This document shows, piece by piece, positions 38,454 to 47,875 of a stretch of DNA of 64,000 bases; position 1 is the first letter of the stretch, and each line of letters starts with the position of its first letter. The translations under genes were made by a program, and so were the position numbers. Under the pieces are notes generated by a model. It searched no databases and was not told the origin of the DNA. It saw only the letters and a program-made list of their open reading frames with translations. Source of the stretch: Amphibacillus sediminis NBRC 103570 (GTDB lineage Bacteria; Bacillota; Bacilli; Bacillales; Amphibacillaceae); contig NZ_BCQW01000009.1 of the NCBI RefSeq assembly GCF_001552275.1, forward strand, positions 52,851 to 116,850, in the 5' to 3' direction.

Positions 38454-40016
38454 CTACCTTCCTTTCGGAGGCTGAGGTGAATCGGTTTGATTACGGACAA
38501 TATTTTTCTGACTCTGCAAAGGCTGCCTTGTTCGTTGTAGCCAGAAAGGGGCACGAACAAATACATCCTTTTGTCCGCTTAGAGAAAATGGCCCTAAAGG
38601 TGTTAAATAAGGGACACCGAAGGAGCGTAAACTAACCATATGAAGCACCATAATAATTAAACCTGTAAATATCCCATACAATCCTAAAGTTGCAGCTAGG
38701 AGCATGTAACCGAATCGTAGCATGCGTACAGTAATGGCTAAATTGTAGCTTGGAAAGACAAAGCTACTAATGGCAGTAAAAGATACAATAATCACCATCA
38801 TCGCTGACACAATCCCGGCATCTACCGCTGCCTGTCCAAGCACTAGGGCGCCAACAATTGATATGGCTGAACCAACCGTTGAAGGAAGACGAATCCCAGC
38901 TTCCCTTAGTAGCTCAAACGTAAATTCCATTAATACCGCTTCAATAAATGCCGGAAATGGTATACCTTCTCGTTGTGCTGCTAAGCTAATTAATAATGTC
39001 GTTGGGACCATCTCTTGATGGAAAATAGTCAATGCAATATAAAGAGATGGTGTCAATAAGGCTAAAAAAAATGAAATCGTTCTTAAAACACGGATAAAAG
39101 TAGCAATGTCTGCACGTTGATAGTAATCCTCACTAGATTGAAGAAAATCAATAAACAATGCTGGGATAAGGAGGACAAAGGGGGTTCCATCGACAAATAT
39201 AGCAATTTTGCCTTCAAGAATACCTGCTGCAATTGTATCAGGTCTTTCCGTATTGTATACCGTTGGAAAAGGAGTGTACACCCCATCTTGGACTAATTCT
39301 TCAATATAAGCTCCTTCTAAAATACTATCAATGTCAATGTCTTTTAAGCGTTTGTCCAATTCTTGAACAATATCATCATTTGCTACACCATTTAAATAGG
39401 CAACCGTAACATCTGTTTGTGTTTTGTTTCCTATTTTGTAATTTTTCATCCACAGATTTGGATCTTTTATTTTACGTCTAATTAGTGCAATATTTAAATT
39501 AATCCGTTCTGAAAAAGCTTCCTTTGGACCACGAACGACTTCTTGAGTTGTAACACTAGCAATCCCTCGGTTTTCACCCCCACGGGTATCAAGAGAAAAA
39601 CCTTTAGCATAACCATCAATCAGTAAAATTGAATCACCTGACAATAAATGCTTAAACAAATCAGTAATCGTTTCGACATGATTAACCATCCCAATAGCCA
39701 GAAGATGTTTTTCTAACAATTCGAGCCGATCGATTTGATTACTTTGTTCTGCTTCTCTGCTCTCAATCATTAACCCCTTTAATAGATCGTGGTGAATAAT
39801 CACTGAATCGACGATTCCATCAATATAAAACAACTGTGCTTTAACCGGCTTTTGCACACCAATCATAAAAGAACGGGAAACAAAATCAACGCTTTCGCCT
39901 AGCATATTAGAGATTATCCTACTGTTCTCGGTTAAATCAGTTGATAGTGGTACGTTATGATCCTTTGATATATTTTCAACAATGGCTTTTTGCTTCTTTT
40001 TTGATCGAAATTGCAT
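38454..40016 (-). CDS. Spore germination receptor subunit A (GerAA type)
   Basis: 520 residues: a large hydrophilic N-terminal domain (about 1-285, with DGYAKGFSLDTRGGENRGI, VVRGPKEAFSERINLNIALIRRKIKDP), then four to five membrane helices and a polar Gln-rich tail. First gene of the receptor operon. GGGAG is 8 nt before the ATG at 40016. Upstream, ACATA-N17-TATACTA is weakly like a sigma-G promoter, the expected forespore control. Confidence 0.95.
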   Translation of the reverse strand: MQFRSKKKQKAIVENISKDHNVPLSTDLTENSRIISNMLGESVDFVSRSFMIGVQKPVKAQLFYIDGIVDSVIIHHDLLKGLMIESREAEQSNQIDRLELLEKHLLAIGMVNHVETITDLFKHLLSGDSILLIDGYAKGFSLDTRGGENRGIASVTTQEVVRGPKEAFSERINLNIALIRRKIKDPNLWMKNYKIGNKTQTDVTVAYLNGVANDDIVQELDKRLKDIDIDSILEGAYIEELVQDGVYTPFPTVYNTERPDTIAAGILEGKIAIFVDGTPFVLLIPALFIDFLQSSEDYYQRADIATFIRVLRTISFFLALLTPSLYIALTIFHQEMVPTTLLISLAAQREGIPFPAFIEAVLMEFTFELLREAGIRLPSTVGSAISIVGALVLGQAAVDAGIVSAMMVIIVSFTAISSFVFPSYNLAITVRMLRFGYMLLAATLGLYGIFTGLIIMVLHMVSLRSFGVPYLTPLGPFSLSGQKDVFVRAPFWLQRTRQPLQSQKNIVRNQTDSPQPPKGR

Positions 40017-40361
40017 ATAAATGGCTCCCAAAACTTGTTTTGCCTTAGTATAAGCAAGTCATTTAGAATTATGTATGTACAATTAGAAGTTATACAGAGA
40101 GGGGATTGTTTCGAAATTTACATATAATTAACTTGACCTTCACAGTTTAAAAAAGTTGATTAGCCGTAAATTGACGGTCTACCTAAACATTTTAAAATAA
40201 ATTGGGAGTGAGTTTTTCACAGGTGAAATAATAGGGGGAGATTAGAAAGGAGTTGAAAACCGGTAAAACCTGCCCGCTACGCTTGCTTTATCTATTGATT
40301 AACCGCTTAGAAACACTAAGGGTCAGAAATCTTAATTAGATTTCTGACCCATTAAAAGATA
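40017..40361 (-). terminator. Gap holding the probable M20 dipeptidase terminator
   Basis: A 13-bp perfect stem GGGTCAGAAATCT/AGATTTCTGACCC (40320-40332 and 40338-40350, 5-nt loop) lies 12 bp after the dipeptidase stop. It has no long T tract, so it may act as a 3' stabiliser as much as a terminator. The rest of the 345-bp gap has no gene. Confidence 0.6.
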
Positions 40362-41726
40362 CTAGCCAAGCGAAGCATAAAAGTCTACTAATGTTACCAT
40401 ACCTTGATCAAAGCTTGAAAGTGGGAAGCTCTCATTAGGGGAATGCAAACGATCATCCGGGGTACCAAATCCTAGTAATACAACAGGAATATTGAAAATA
40501 TGGTCGATCGACTCAACTACTGGAATAGAGCCACCCATGCGGACATAAACAACATCGCGACCAAAAGCTTTACTGTAGCTATCTGCCGCTTGCTTAATAA
40601 GTGGATGATCTGGATCGACCTTATAAGCTTTTGCTGATATAGGTTCACGTTTAATTGATACTGTCACACCACTAGGTAAATGTTGTTTGATATGATCAAC
40701 TAAGTAGTCTTGAATCTTATTTGGATCTTGACCTGGAACTAAGCGACAGGTAATTTTTGCTGTGGCGGATGCTGGAATAATGGTTTTAGTGCCTTCTCCT
40801 TGATAGCCTCCAAACATCCCATTCACTTCAAGAGTCGGTCGTCCCATTGTGTGTTCTGCTGCTGTATAGCTCTGCTCAGAAACCGTGGACGTCACTCCAG
40901 TTGTAACTGAGTAATCCTCTATTGGTACCTGGGCCATTAATGTCCGTTCTTGTTCTGTTAAAGGTTCAACATCATCATAAAAATGTTGAATTTGGATCAC
41001 TTCATTTTGATCCTTCATTGAAGCGAGAATATGAGCTAATGCCATTAATGGATTACGAACAGCACCACCATATAGCCCAGAGTGCAGGTCGTTATCTGGT
41101 CCATTGACAGTAAATTCAACTCCAGTAAACCCCTTTAATCCATAAAGAATCGTTGGCTGATCATTGGCAACCATTCCTGAATCTGAAATAACAGCAAAAT
41201 CAGCTTTAAACTGTTCCTTTTTATTAGCTAATTGTTGATGAAGGTGTTCACTTCCGATTTCTTCTTCACCTTCAATACAAACCTTTACATTGATCGGTAA
41301 CTGACCATCTGTTTTCATAAACGCCTTAAATACAGCTAAATGCATAAACACTTGTCCCTTATCATCACTTGATCCACGTGCATACAAGCGGTTATTTCTA
41401 AGTGTTGGTTCAAATGGTTCAGTTTCCCACAATTCAAGTGGATCAGCCGGCTGGACATCATAATGACCATATACTAATACAGTTGGAGCGTCGGGCCCAG
41501 CATTCAACCATTCAGCATAGACAAGCGGATGACCTGGTGTATCTTGAATTTCGACCTTATCAAAACCGATCTCGGTCAAATAATCTGAGACAAATTGAGC
41601 TGCCTTTCTAATATCAGTGCGATGCAATGGGTCCGTACTGACACTAGGAATACGTAAAAAATTGCAAAGTGCTTCTAAATGTTGGTCACGGTTGTCTTTC
41701 AAGTATTGAATAACAGATTCTGTCAT
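40362..41726 (-). CDS. M20-family dipeptidase
   Basis: 454 residues. Cytoplasmic zinc dipeptidase of the M20/M25/M40 family. Metal and catalytic motifs: LVYGHYDVQPADP (His, Asp), ARGSSDDKGQ (bridging Asp) and EGEEEIGS (Glu). The lid domain has DLHSGLYGG, and VRMGGSIPVV and DDRLHSPNE lie near the end. AAGGA is 8 nt from the ATG at 41726; an ATG 9 bp upstream touches the ribosome binding site. It lies 27 bp downstream of luxS, possibly co-transcribed. Confidence 0.92.
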   Translation of the reverse strand: MTESVIQYLKDNRDQHLEALCNFLRIPSVSTDPLHRTDIRKAAQFVSDYLTEIGFDKVEIQDTPGHPLVYAEWLNAGPDAPTVLVYGHYDVQPADPLELWETEPFEPTLRNNRLYARGSSDDKGQVFMHLAVFKAFMKTDGQLPINVKVCIEGEEEIGSEHLHQQLANKKEQFKADFAVISDSGMVANDQPTILYGLKGFTGVEFTVNGPDNDLHSGLYGGAVRNPLMALAHILASMKDQNEVIQIQHFYDDVEPLTEQERTLMAQVPIEDYSVTTGVTSTVSEQSYTAAEHTMGRPTLEVNGMFGGYQGEGTKTIIPASATAKITCRLVPGQDPNKIQDYLVDHIKQHLPSGVTVSIKREPISAKAYKVDPDHPLIKQAADSYSKAFGRDVVYVRMGGSIPVVESIDHIFNIPVVLLGFGTPDDRLHSPNESFPLSSFDQGMVTLVDFYASLG

Positions 41727-41753
41727 TTCAAACATCCTTCTCTCTATACAAAA

Positions 41754-42218
41754 TTATTCTGAAAATACATTTGGCCAGCTTGATTTTTTAGCCAGCATTT
41801 GCTTAGCAATCTTTTGTGCTCCAGATAAACTGTGGTTTGCAGCCCAACCACATTGTACTTCATTACAGGCTGGTACTTCTGTCGCATTTAACACATCATT
41901 CAATGTTTTTTCCAGTGCATCACTAACTGCCTCAAATGAATCATTGTTAAGCAGACTTAAATAAAAGCCCGTCTGACAACCCATTGGTCCAATATCAAGA
42001 ACATGATCTAAATGGTTTCGAATGTTTTCAGCCATTAAATGCTCAAGTGAATGTAAGCCTGGCATCTCCATATGGTCTTGATTAGGCTGGCAAAAGCGAA
42101 TATCGTATTTATATACTTGATCACCTTTTGCTCCTGTTGTGACACCTACTAAGCGGATGTACGGTGCGACAACCTTAGTGTGATCTAAATTAAAACTTTC
42201 CACGTTCATTTTATTCAT
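41754..42218 (-). CDS. luxS: S-ribosylhomocysteine lyase
   Basis: Cleaves S-ribosylhomocysteine to homocysteine and the precursor of autoinducer-2; part of the activated methyl cycle. 154 residues, Fe2+ or Zn2+ enzyme. The metal motif HSLEH and the third ligand Cys in NEVQCGW are present, and [16 protein letters not shown] is typical. The ATG at 42218 has GGGAGAG 8 nt upstream. Confidence 0.97.
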   Translation of the reverse strand: MNKMNVESFNLDHTKVVAPYIRLVGVTTGAKGDQVYKYDIRFCQPNQDHMEMPGLHSLEHLMAENIRNHLDHVLDIGPMGCQTGFYLSLLNNDSFEAVSDALEKTLNDVLNATEVPACNEVQCGWAANHSLSGAQKIAKQMLAKKSSWPNVFSE

Positions 42219-42356
42219 GACCACTTCTCTCCCTTACTTTATTCTATATATTAAGATATCACAAACAACAAGGCATTCCAATTTTAATTCTTATTAGGTT
42301 TATTCGAATTTAATTTTCGCTCTTAAACGTAAATAGTCTAAAGGAACTTAACATAG

Positions 42357-42388
42357 AAAAAAGCAGTGAACATCTGCTCACTGCTTTT
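42357..42388. terminator. Terminator between luxS and the YhcN-type gene
   Basis: AGCAGTGA/TCACTGCT stem with A and T runs on both sides, just past the stop of the minus-strand gene at 42392. Confidence 0.85.
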
Positions 42389-42391
42389 CAC

Positions 42392-43045
42392 CTAGCGGTT
42401 CATCCCTGGGAAAATACGATCAATCATTTCACCAAACTGATCAAAAAAGCCTTCGACTGGTCGCCCTCGATCAACATCTCTCATATAGTTAGAAGTTAAG
42501 TTGACAAAATCAGGATTAGAAGAGACAAATACATTTTCAATGTCTTGGTCAGCGTCCTGAACTGCTTCTGTAACTTTTTGTTCAATATCATCGGCGAGGT
42601 CATCTTGATTAGCTGTTTGCTCATTGTTGTCAATCTCACAAGCCACATAAGCCGTATCACCCATAGTTAACACATAGGCTTGATCGATCTCATCAACATT
42701 TTGATTGACTTGCTCTGCAATACGATCAGCGACCTGATATTGATTTTGCCCTTGATTGCCCCCATTAGCACCATTATTTGTCCCATTAAGAGTGTCACTA
42801 TTATTCATCGTTCCATTTTGATAAGCAGGATCTTGTTGATTTCGATCTAGTACTTGTCCAGGTGCTCCTGGATATTGATTGGTTCCATTGTACGTGTCGT
42901 ACTGCTCCATTTGATTTGGACGATTTCGAACGGGCTCAACATTATTATCCCAATTACGATCATTTAGCGATTGATCATTATTGGTACCACAGGCTACCAA
43001 AGTAGAAAGGACAAGCCCAGTTACTACTATATCCTTTACACGCAT
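42392..43045 (-). CDS. YhcN/YlaJ-family sporulation lipoprotein
   Basis: 217 residues. Lipoprotein signal with lipobox TLVACG (Cys about residue 19). An Asn/Gln-rich linker (about 25-115) is followed by the family domain (YQVADRIAEQVNQNVDEIDQAYVLTMGDTAYVAC). Members sit in the spore inner membrane or affect germination and outgrowth. AAAGGAGG lies 8 nt before the ATG at 43045; the longer frame has no ribosome binding site. Confidence 0.9.
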   Translation of the reverse strand: MRVKDIVVTGLVLSTLVACGTNNDQSLNDRNWDNNVEPVRNRPNQMEQYDTYNGTNQYPGAPGQVLDRNQQDPAYQNGTMNNSDTLNGTNNGANGGNQGQNQYQVADRIAEQVNQNVDEIDQAYVLTMGDTAYVACEIDNNEQTANQDDLADDIEQKVTEAVQDADQDIENVFVSSNPDFVNLTSNYMRDVDRGRPVEGFFDQFGEMIDRIFPGMNR

Positions 43046-43209
43046 TTTTACGCCTCCTTTTGATTTAAAGTCGTTTTTAATATGTTCGCAAATAAAAAAA
43101 ACATACAAAGAAATGACAACCTTTGTTACCAAACTTCACCATGCTTTTTTTCATTTATTTAGGCCAAAATAATAGTGTCCCGACTTGTTCTGTAAAAGGA
43201 GCGAATGAT

Positions 43210-43440
43210 ATGGGCATTGCGGATTATGATAAGGCACTATACTATACAATGTGGCAGCAGTGGGACGATTTATTAGTCATCATGGTCCGTACAAAAGATG
43301 ACTTTTTATCCAAAAAGATCGAAGATTTCCTCCATGCTTTTCGATTTGAAAAGAATACTGCTAAGATCATACGATTGCATGATGATTTGCTACAATATTT
43401 AGATCATGCGATGCAGAGCCAGTCTGCTGTAGTGACCTAA
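43210..43440 (+). CDS. YhdB-like protein
   Basis: 76 residues, acidic-basic mixed, helical. DYDKALYYTMWQQWDDLLVIMVRTKDDFLSKKIEDFLHAFRFE resembles Bacillus YhdB. Function unknown. AAAGGAG is 9 nt before the ATG at 43210, and the longer frame upstream has none. A terminator follows directly. Confidence 0.8.
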   Translation: MGIADYDKALYYTMWQQWDDLLVIMVRTKDDFLSKKIEDFLHAFRFEKNTAKIIRLHDDLLQYLDHAMQSQSAVVT

Positions 43441-43444
43441 AGCA

Positions 43445-43472
43445 AAGGAGCCCCTAGAGGCTCCTTCTTTAG
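43445..43472 (+). terminator. Terminator of the yhdB-like gene
   Basis: AAGGAGCC/GGCTCCTT with a 6-nt loop, followed by CTTT. Confidence 0.75.
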
Positions 43473-43550
43473 GTTAATGCAATTTTCACCATACATAGAT
43501 ATTACAGCTAGTCATTATACTACTGATCAAGTATTGTAGTATAGAAAAGG

Positions 43551-44375
43551 CTATTGCTTTTCAATAAAACGATCAATTTGATAAACCGGAATAGCTAATC
43601 CTACCTTGCCCATCTCTGGATCATTTCTCGTTGCATAGATCACACCAATCACTTTACCATCCTGATTAATAACTGGACTCCCGCTATTTCCACGATAGAC
43701 CGGGGCTTGCAATAACATAATGTCGGTATCGAGCTGCGTACTCTCGATAAAACCGTTCCAGGTCCCTTCATTTACTATTCCATTGAAACGAAGCGGATTA
43801 CCAATAAACATAATCGCTTCTTCTCCCTGATAGTTAACATCGTTAGCTAGCTCCAAATACGGTAACTGAGCTCCATTGACCTTCAACAAAGCTAAGTCGA
43901 CTGAAGGATCATTGAAAATGACTTCACCTACATACAAGCCTTGATCAGGAAAAGCGACGGTCACCTCTTCTTCATCTTCAACGATGTGGTGATTTGTGAC
44001 AATTAAACCATCCTCACTTATACTAAAGCCTGTACCTTTACGATCATCTGTTTCAATAACGACAACAGCATCCTTATATATTTGCACCTCTTGATTGCTG
44101 CTTAAACGAACTGAAGTAATTAAAAAATCAATGGCAGGTATTGAGAACGTTAGCGGAAATAAAGCCATAACATTAAGCAAAAGGGTAAATACAATAAGCC
44201 AGAAAAACCAACGAGGAAAGCTGACCTTTTTCTTTGTCTCAACTCCGTTTACTTCCATCTCAAGTTTTGCCTGATCTTCGGATACTAGTAATTCTTCCAT
44301 TTGCTCAGGCTCAATATCCTCATAAAGATCTTGATCAATCCTATCTTCTTTAGAATCAGAATCAGTAGGTTGCAT
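43551..44375 (-). CDS. Membrane-anchored HtrA-like serine protease without PDZ domain
   Basis: 274 residues. An acidic cytoplasmic N-terminus (1-55) is followed by one membrane helix (about 57-80) and an extracytoplasmic trypsin-like domain. The triad is seen in VTNHHIVEDE (His), PSVDLALLK (Asp) and YRGNSGSPVIN (Ser). Family HtrA proteins usually carry a PDZ domain after this; here the protein ends, so it is a short form. Likely role: surface protein quality control or a processing protease. AAGGTGG is 7 nt before the ATG at 44375. Confidence 0.88.
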   Translation of the reverse strand: MQPTDSDSKEDRIDQDLYEDIEPEQMEELLVSEDQAKLEMEVNGVETKKKVSFPRWFFWLIVFTLLLNVMALFPLTFSIPAIDFLITSVRLSSNQEVQIYKDAVVVIETDDRKGTGFSISEDGLIVTNHHIVEDEEEVTVAFPDQGLYVGEVIFNDPSVDLALLKVNGAQLPYLELANDVNYQGEEAIMFIGNPLRFNGIVNEGTWNGFIESTQLDTDIMLLQAPVYRGNSGSPVINQDGKVIGVIYATRNDPEMGKVGLAIPVYQIDRFIEKQ

Positions 44376-44440
44376 AGACACACCACCTTGTGGTAACATT
44401 TCCCGGGAAATAACGACAATTATTTTTGAAAACTAAATAC

Positions 44441-44470
44441 TTGATCAACTTATTAATGATCGACTATCAT
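44441..44470 (+). promoter_or_regulatory. Putative promoter of the carbonic anhydrase gene
   Basis: TTGATC (44441-44446), 18-bp spacer, TATCAT (44465-44470), 26 bp before the start codon. Confidence 0.4.
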
Positions 44471-44496
44471 ATTAGATAGGGATGGGAGGAATTAAA

Positions 44497-45048
44497 ATGC
44501 TATTAGATAATATTTTAGAACACAACTATCGTTTTGTTGAGGATAAAGAGTACAAGCTTTACGAAACCGATAGTGTACCAAACAAACATGCCGTTATTTT
44601 AACTTGTATGGATACAAGATTAACAGAACTTTTACCTAAGGCAATGAACTTTAAAAACGGTGATGTAAAAATATTAAAAACAGCTGGAGCTATTATAAAA
44701 AATCCGTATGGTAGTGTGATGCGCAGTATTCTTGTTGCTGTACACGCCCTTCAGGCAGATGAGGTATATGTGGTAGGTCACCATCATTGTGGTATGAGCA
44801 ACCTCGATACTAATGATTTGCTTGAGCGAATGAAAATTAACGGGATCAGTGCGGATGCGATTAACAACCTCGATCTGGACGTTAGGGAATGGTTTAAAGG
44901 CTTTGATAAAATTGAAGACTCTGTTAAAAGTTCTGTTGAACTCATTGAAAACCACCCGCTTTTACCTGATGATGTACCTGTTCATGGTCTTGTGATTGAT
45001 CCCTCAACAGGCAAGCTTGATCTTGTCGTAAATGGGTATCAATCATAA
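44497..45048 (+). CDS. Beta-class carbonic anhydrase
   Basis: 183 residues. Interconverts CO2 and bicarbonate; useful for carboxylation and pH control. Zinc ligands: Cys in TCMDTRLTE (C-x-D-x-R) and His/Cys in VGHHHCGM. The start at 44497 has GGGAGGA 6 nt upstream; an in-frame ATG 15 bp earlier lies in that site. Confidence 0.93.
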   Translation: MLLDNILEHNYRFVEDKEYKLYETDSVPNKHAVILTCMDTRLTELLPKAMNFKNGDVKILKTAGAIIKNPYGSVMRSILVAVHALQADEVYVVGHHHCGMSNLDTNDLLERMKINGISADAINNLDLDVREWFKGFDKIEDSVKSSVELIENHPLLPDDVPVHGLVIDPSTGKLDLVVNGYQS

Positions 45049-45097
45049 GAATAAGAAAACATAAGGTTTATTGTAATTTAAAGTATCGTATTTTTTG

Positions 45098-45140
45098 AAA
45101 TGTGGCGGAGTAACATTTACTCCACCACATTTGTTTTTTT
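45098..45140 (+). terminator. Terminator of the carbonic anhydrase gene
   Basis: AATGTGG.GGAGTA pairs with TACTCC.CCACATT around a short loop (one mismatch), followed by seven T. Confidence 0.85.
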
Positions 45141-45178
45141 ATACTCCCTTGGAGCATGTAATCATAGCAATGCTCGCC

Positions 45179-46249
45179 TTATTTTGCCAGCTGGTATATC
45201 GTTTCAATCACACGCTCCGTAGCATCCTGACGTTGATATTCAACCATTTTTTGTTTTATCTCAGTTTCTGAATCGACTAATTGTTTGACAGCTTGGAGAA
45301 AGCTAGTTTCATTTAAATCCTCTTCAAATAACACTTGTGCATATCCCTGCTTTTTAAAGGCTTCAGCATTTAGAATTTGGTCTCCTCGACTTGCTTGACG
45401 CGATAATGGAATCAAGAGCATTGGCTTTTGTAAAGCTAAAAATTCAAAAATAGCATTTGCTCCTGCTCTCGAAATCACAATATCCGTAGCAGCTAATAAG
45501 TCAGGTAATTCCTGATTGACATACTCAAATTGCTGATAACCAAACCGATTAATGGAATGATCAACGTTATCTTTGCCGCAAATATGAATGATATGGTGAG
45601 TTTCAAGCAACTGATCGAGCTGTGCCCGAACTGCTTCATTTATACGCTGAGCTCCAGCGCTCCCACCCATAATCATGATAACAGGTTTACCCTCGGTTAA
45701 ATTTGCAAACCTCAGTCCACGTTTATAATCACCTTTAAAAAGCTCAGATCGAACAACAGCACCAATCCAGCTAGCCTTATCTTCAGGTAGATACTTCAAT
45801 GTCTCCGGAAAAGTCGCCAATATTTTTTTGGCAAATGGCATCGCTAGCTTATTCGCTAACCCTGGTGTAATGTCTGATTCATGAATGACAGCAGGCACCC
45901 GTTTAAAACGAGCAGCTATTAATACCGGCACAGAAACAAAGCCACCTTTAGAAAATATCACTTGTGGCTTAGTTCGTCGTAAAATACCTAAGGTTTGTCT
46001 AATCCCATTTAAGACCTTAAAAGGGTCTTTAAAGTTTTCAATTGACATATACCGGCGTAATTTCCCTGTTGAAATGGGGTGGTAGTTCACCCCTTCAACC
46101 TGCTCAATTAATTCTCGTTCAATTCCATTTTTTGATCCAATATAATCAATTTTCCAGCCATCCTGTTGAAGGATTGGAATGATCGCTAAATTTACCATAA
46201 CGTGCCCAGCTGTTCCACCACCAGTTAAAACAATTTGTTTTTTCTTCAT
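45179..46249 (-). CDS. murG: MurG (lipid II-forming GlcNAc transferase)
   Basis: 356 residues. Transfers GlcNAc from UDP-GlcNAc to lipid I on the inner membrane face, completing lipid II. Seen: VLTGGGTAGHVMVNLA, FSKGGFVSVPV, HESDITPGLANK, MGGSAGAQRIN and ISRAGANAIFEFLALQKPMLLIPL. It is alone here, not in the dcw division cluster, so it may be the only copy or a second one. AGAGGTATG upstream supplies the ribosome binding site. Confidence 0.93.
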   Translation of the reverse strand: MKKKQIVLTGGGTAGHVMVNLAIIPILQQDGWKIDYIGSKNGIERELIEQVEGVNYHPISTGKLRRYMSIENFKDPFKVLNGIRQTLGILRRTKPQVIFSKGGFVSVPVLIAARFKRVPAVIHESDITPGLANKLAMPFAKKILATFPETLKYLPEDKASWIGAVVRSELFKGDYKRGLRFANLTEGKPVIMIMGGSAGAQRINEAVRAQLDQLLETHHIIHICGKDNVDHSINRFGYQQFEYVNQELPDLLAATDIVISRAGANAIFEFLALQKPMLLIPLSRQASRGDQILNAEAFKKQGYAQVLFEEDLNETSFLQAVKQLVDSETEIKQKMVEYQRQDATERVIETIYQLAK

Positions 46250-46324
46250 TTATGTCATACCTCTTTCAAATTCTTCTTAGTTATTCCATCCCAATTTTAG
46301 CATATTAATTGAAAGAAGTAGAGA

Positions 46325-46828
46325 CTATGATTGAAAAGACTGTGCAACTCGAACTAGGTCATCCTTTGTAATGAACTTAGCTGGATCATCCTTGCCGATT
46401 ACGCTTGAGCGAAATTCAAGTTTATAAGATAGCCCCTCTTTTTGCCAAACTAAAGTCTTGGCAAAATCATTATCTAAATAATGCGCAGTCACATTCTGTT
46501 CCAGTTTAATCTCTTCTCCCTCAAATGGCCATTGATCAGAACCTTCAACAACTTGGTAAGTTAATAGATCATTATCTCTTGAATAAAAACTAATATCGAG
46601 CGCTTCCTTAGTTGTTCCTTCAATGGTGTATGGGTCTGAAATAATAAATTCAACAGGGATGGGCACAAATTGAGGTACTTCTGGTTCAAAGTTAACCAAT
46701 GATAAAGCCTGTTCAACCTCTGATTGCTGATAGCTATAATATCCATCTGGAATTGCTTCTTCACTCTGACAGCCAACCAAGAGGAAAAGACTGAAAATAA
46801 ATCCAATTATCCACTTCTTAACAAGCAT
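46325..46828 (-). CDS. Lipoprotein, unknown
   Basis: About 167 residues. Signal with lipobox LLVGCQ, then a beta-rich extracellular domain (EFIISDPYTIEGTTKEALDISFYSRDNDLLTYQVVEG). It resembles small Bacillus lipoproteins with a DUF4367-like fold, but I do not assign it. GGGGAGG serves one of two adjacent ATG codons. Confidence 0.75.
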   Translation of the reverse strand: MLVKKWIIGFIFSLFLLVGCQSEEAIPDGYYSYQQSEVEQALSLVNFEPEVPQFVPIPVEFIISDPYTIEGTTKEALDISFYSRDNDLLTYQVVEGSDQWPFEGEEIKLEQNVTAHYLDNDFAKTLVWQKEGLSYKLEFRSSVIGKDDPAKFITKDDLVRVAQSFQS

Positions 46829-46920
46829 CATGACCCTCCCCGTCTTATTTTAACAAAAAATCCCACTATAAACTAGACGTCTGGTTATTAAAAATTGTTA
46901 CATAATTTCCAAGCATTCAT

Positions 46921-47174
46921 ACATAAAGTGAAAGTTCGTTCAGTGGGGGATCAACGCATAGGATGTGCTCGTACAGACGTTGCGACACGACGTCACGAAC
47001 TTAGTCAGCTTCCTCTCTCCCCCACCGAACGTTAGTTGAACCAATCGGGCCGTTACTGGCTGTTGGATCTCCCACTTTGACATGACATGTTCCCTTATTT
47101 CTTGAGTGGGAGGCTTACAAAAGCCCTTCGATGGGGCGAGTAATCGCAGCCCCAGCCAGTTACACTGCGATAAA
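46921..47174 (+). repeat. Dispersed structured intergenic repeat, copy C
   Basis: About 254 bp. It has all three stems: CGTTCAGTGGGGG/CCCCCACCGAACG (one mismatch), CTCCCACT/AGTGGGAG and ATCGCAG/CTGCGAT. The loop of the last stem, CAGCCAGTTAC, can pair with the upstream GTTACTGGCTG. Confidence 0.88.
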
Positions 47175-47875
47175 TACTTATTATTCTTAATGGATAGGTT
47201 TAATCTTAAAACAAACTGAGCGAGGTCTGACAGTCTATGTAACGCAACATATACTCTTAAATCTGTAAGTTAGTAGTTAGCCTAACGATCAATTGTCCGA
47301 TCGTATCCACAAAATTGAGCAAAGCGAAAAGCAGGTAAGTCTAAGTTTACCTGCTTTTCGAATCTTTTTCTGAACTACTTTGCTATTTTTGATTTCCCAT
47401 TTAAAAAATCTTATATTAACCATGTCCTTCGCTCTGTTATGTTTTTTTGAAGCTTTAAACCATTCGCCTGCTTTTCCCATCTTATTAGAATAAGATTAGC
47501 AGCCTGATCCTAAGCTATATTCTGAAATATCAACTTGATCTTGGTAATCTGACAAAACAGAAGCGGTTATCTCGAAGCAAAATATTAAAGAGATGGAGCC
47601 AAACATGTGCACTAAGGATTTTTCTTATTTTTTCTCGTGAAAGTTCCTGGTACGTATTACTTTACGGGTTCAGCTAATGAAGAGTAAGGGTTTATATGTC
47701 CCATCAGCCTAGATTTGATATAGTCGAGAAAGCATTACTAAATGGCGCTAAAGTGCTTAAAAGAATAAGTAAATGTAGCTTGATACAATGAAGTGAAGCT
47801 GTTGATTACCTAAGGCTTTGTTCGTTTTATTCTTCTGTAACATTCCTTACTGATAATATATCAGTCACTTCTTTA
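47175..47875. other. Intergenic region with one doubtful ORF and a hairpin
   Basis: 700 bp before trmL. A minus-strand frame (47289-47480, 63 codons) starts at an ATG without a ribosome binding site. It runs through a good hairpin (AAAAGCAGGTAA/TTACCTGCTTTT, about 47328-47357). The hairpin looks like a terminator for some minus-strand transcript, but its T tract is only the stem end. I see no gene I can support. Confidence 0.4.

Noticed and set aside
47289..47480. Minus-strand ORF of 63 codons
   Set aside because: No ribosome binding site, and a terminator-like hairpin runs through its second half.
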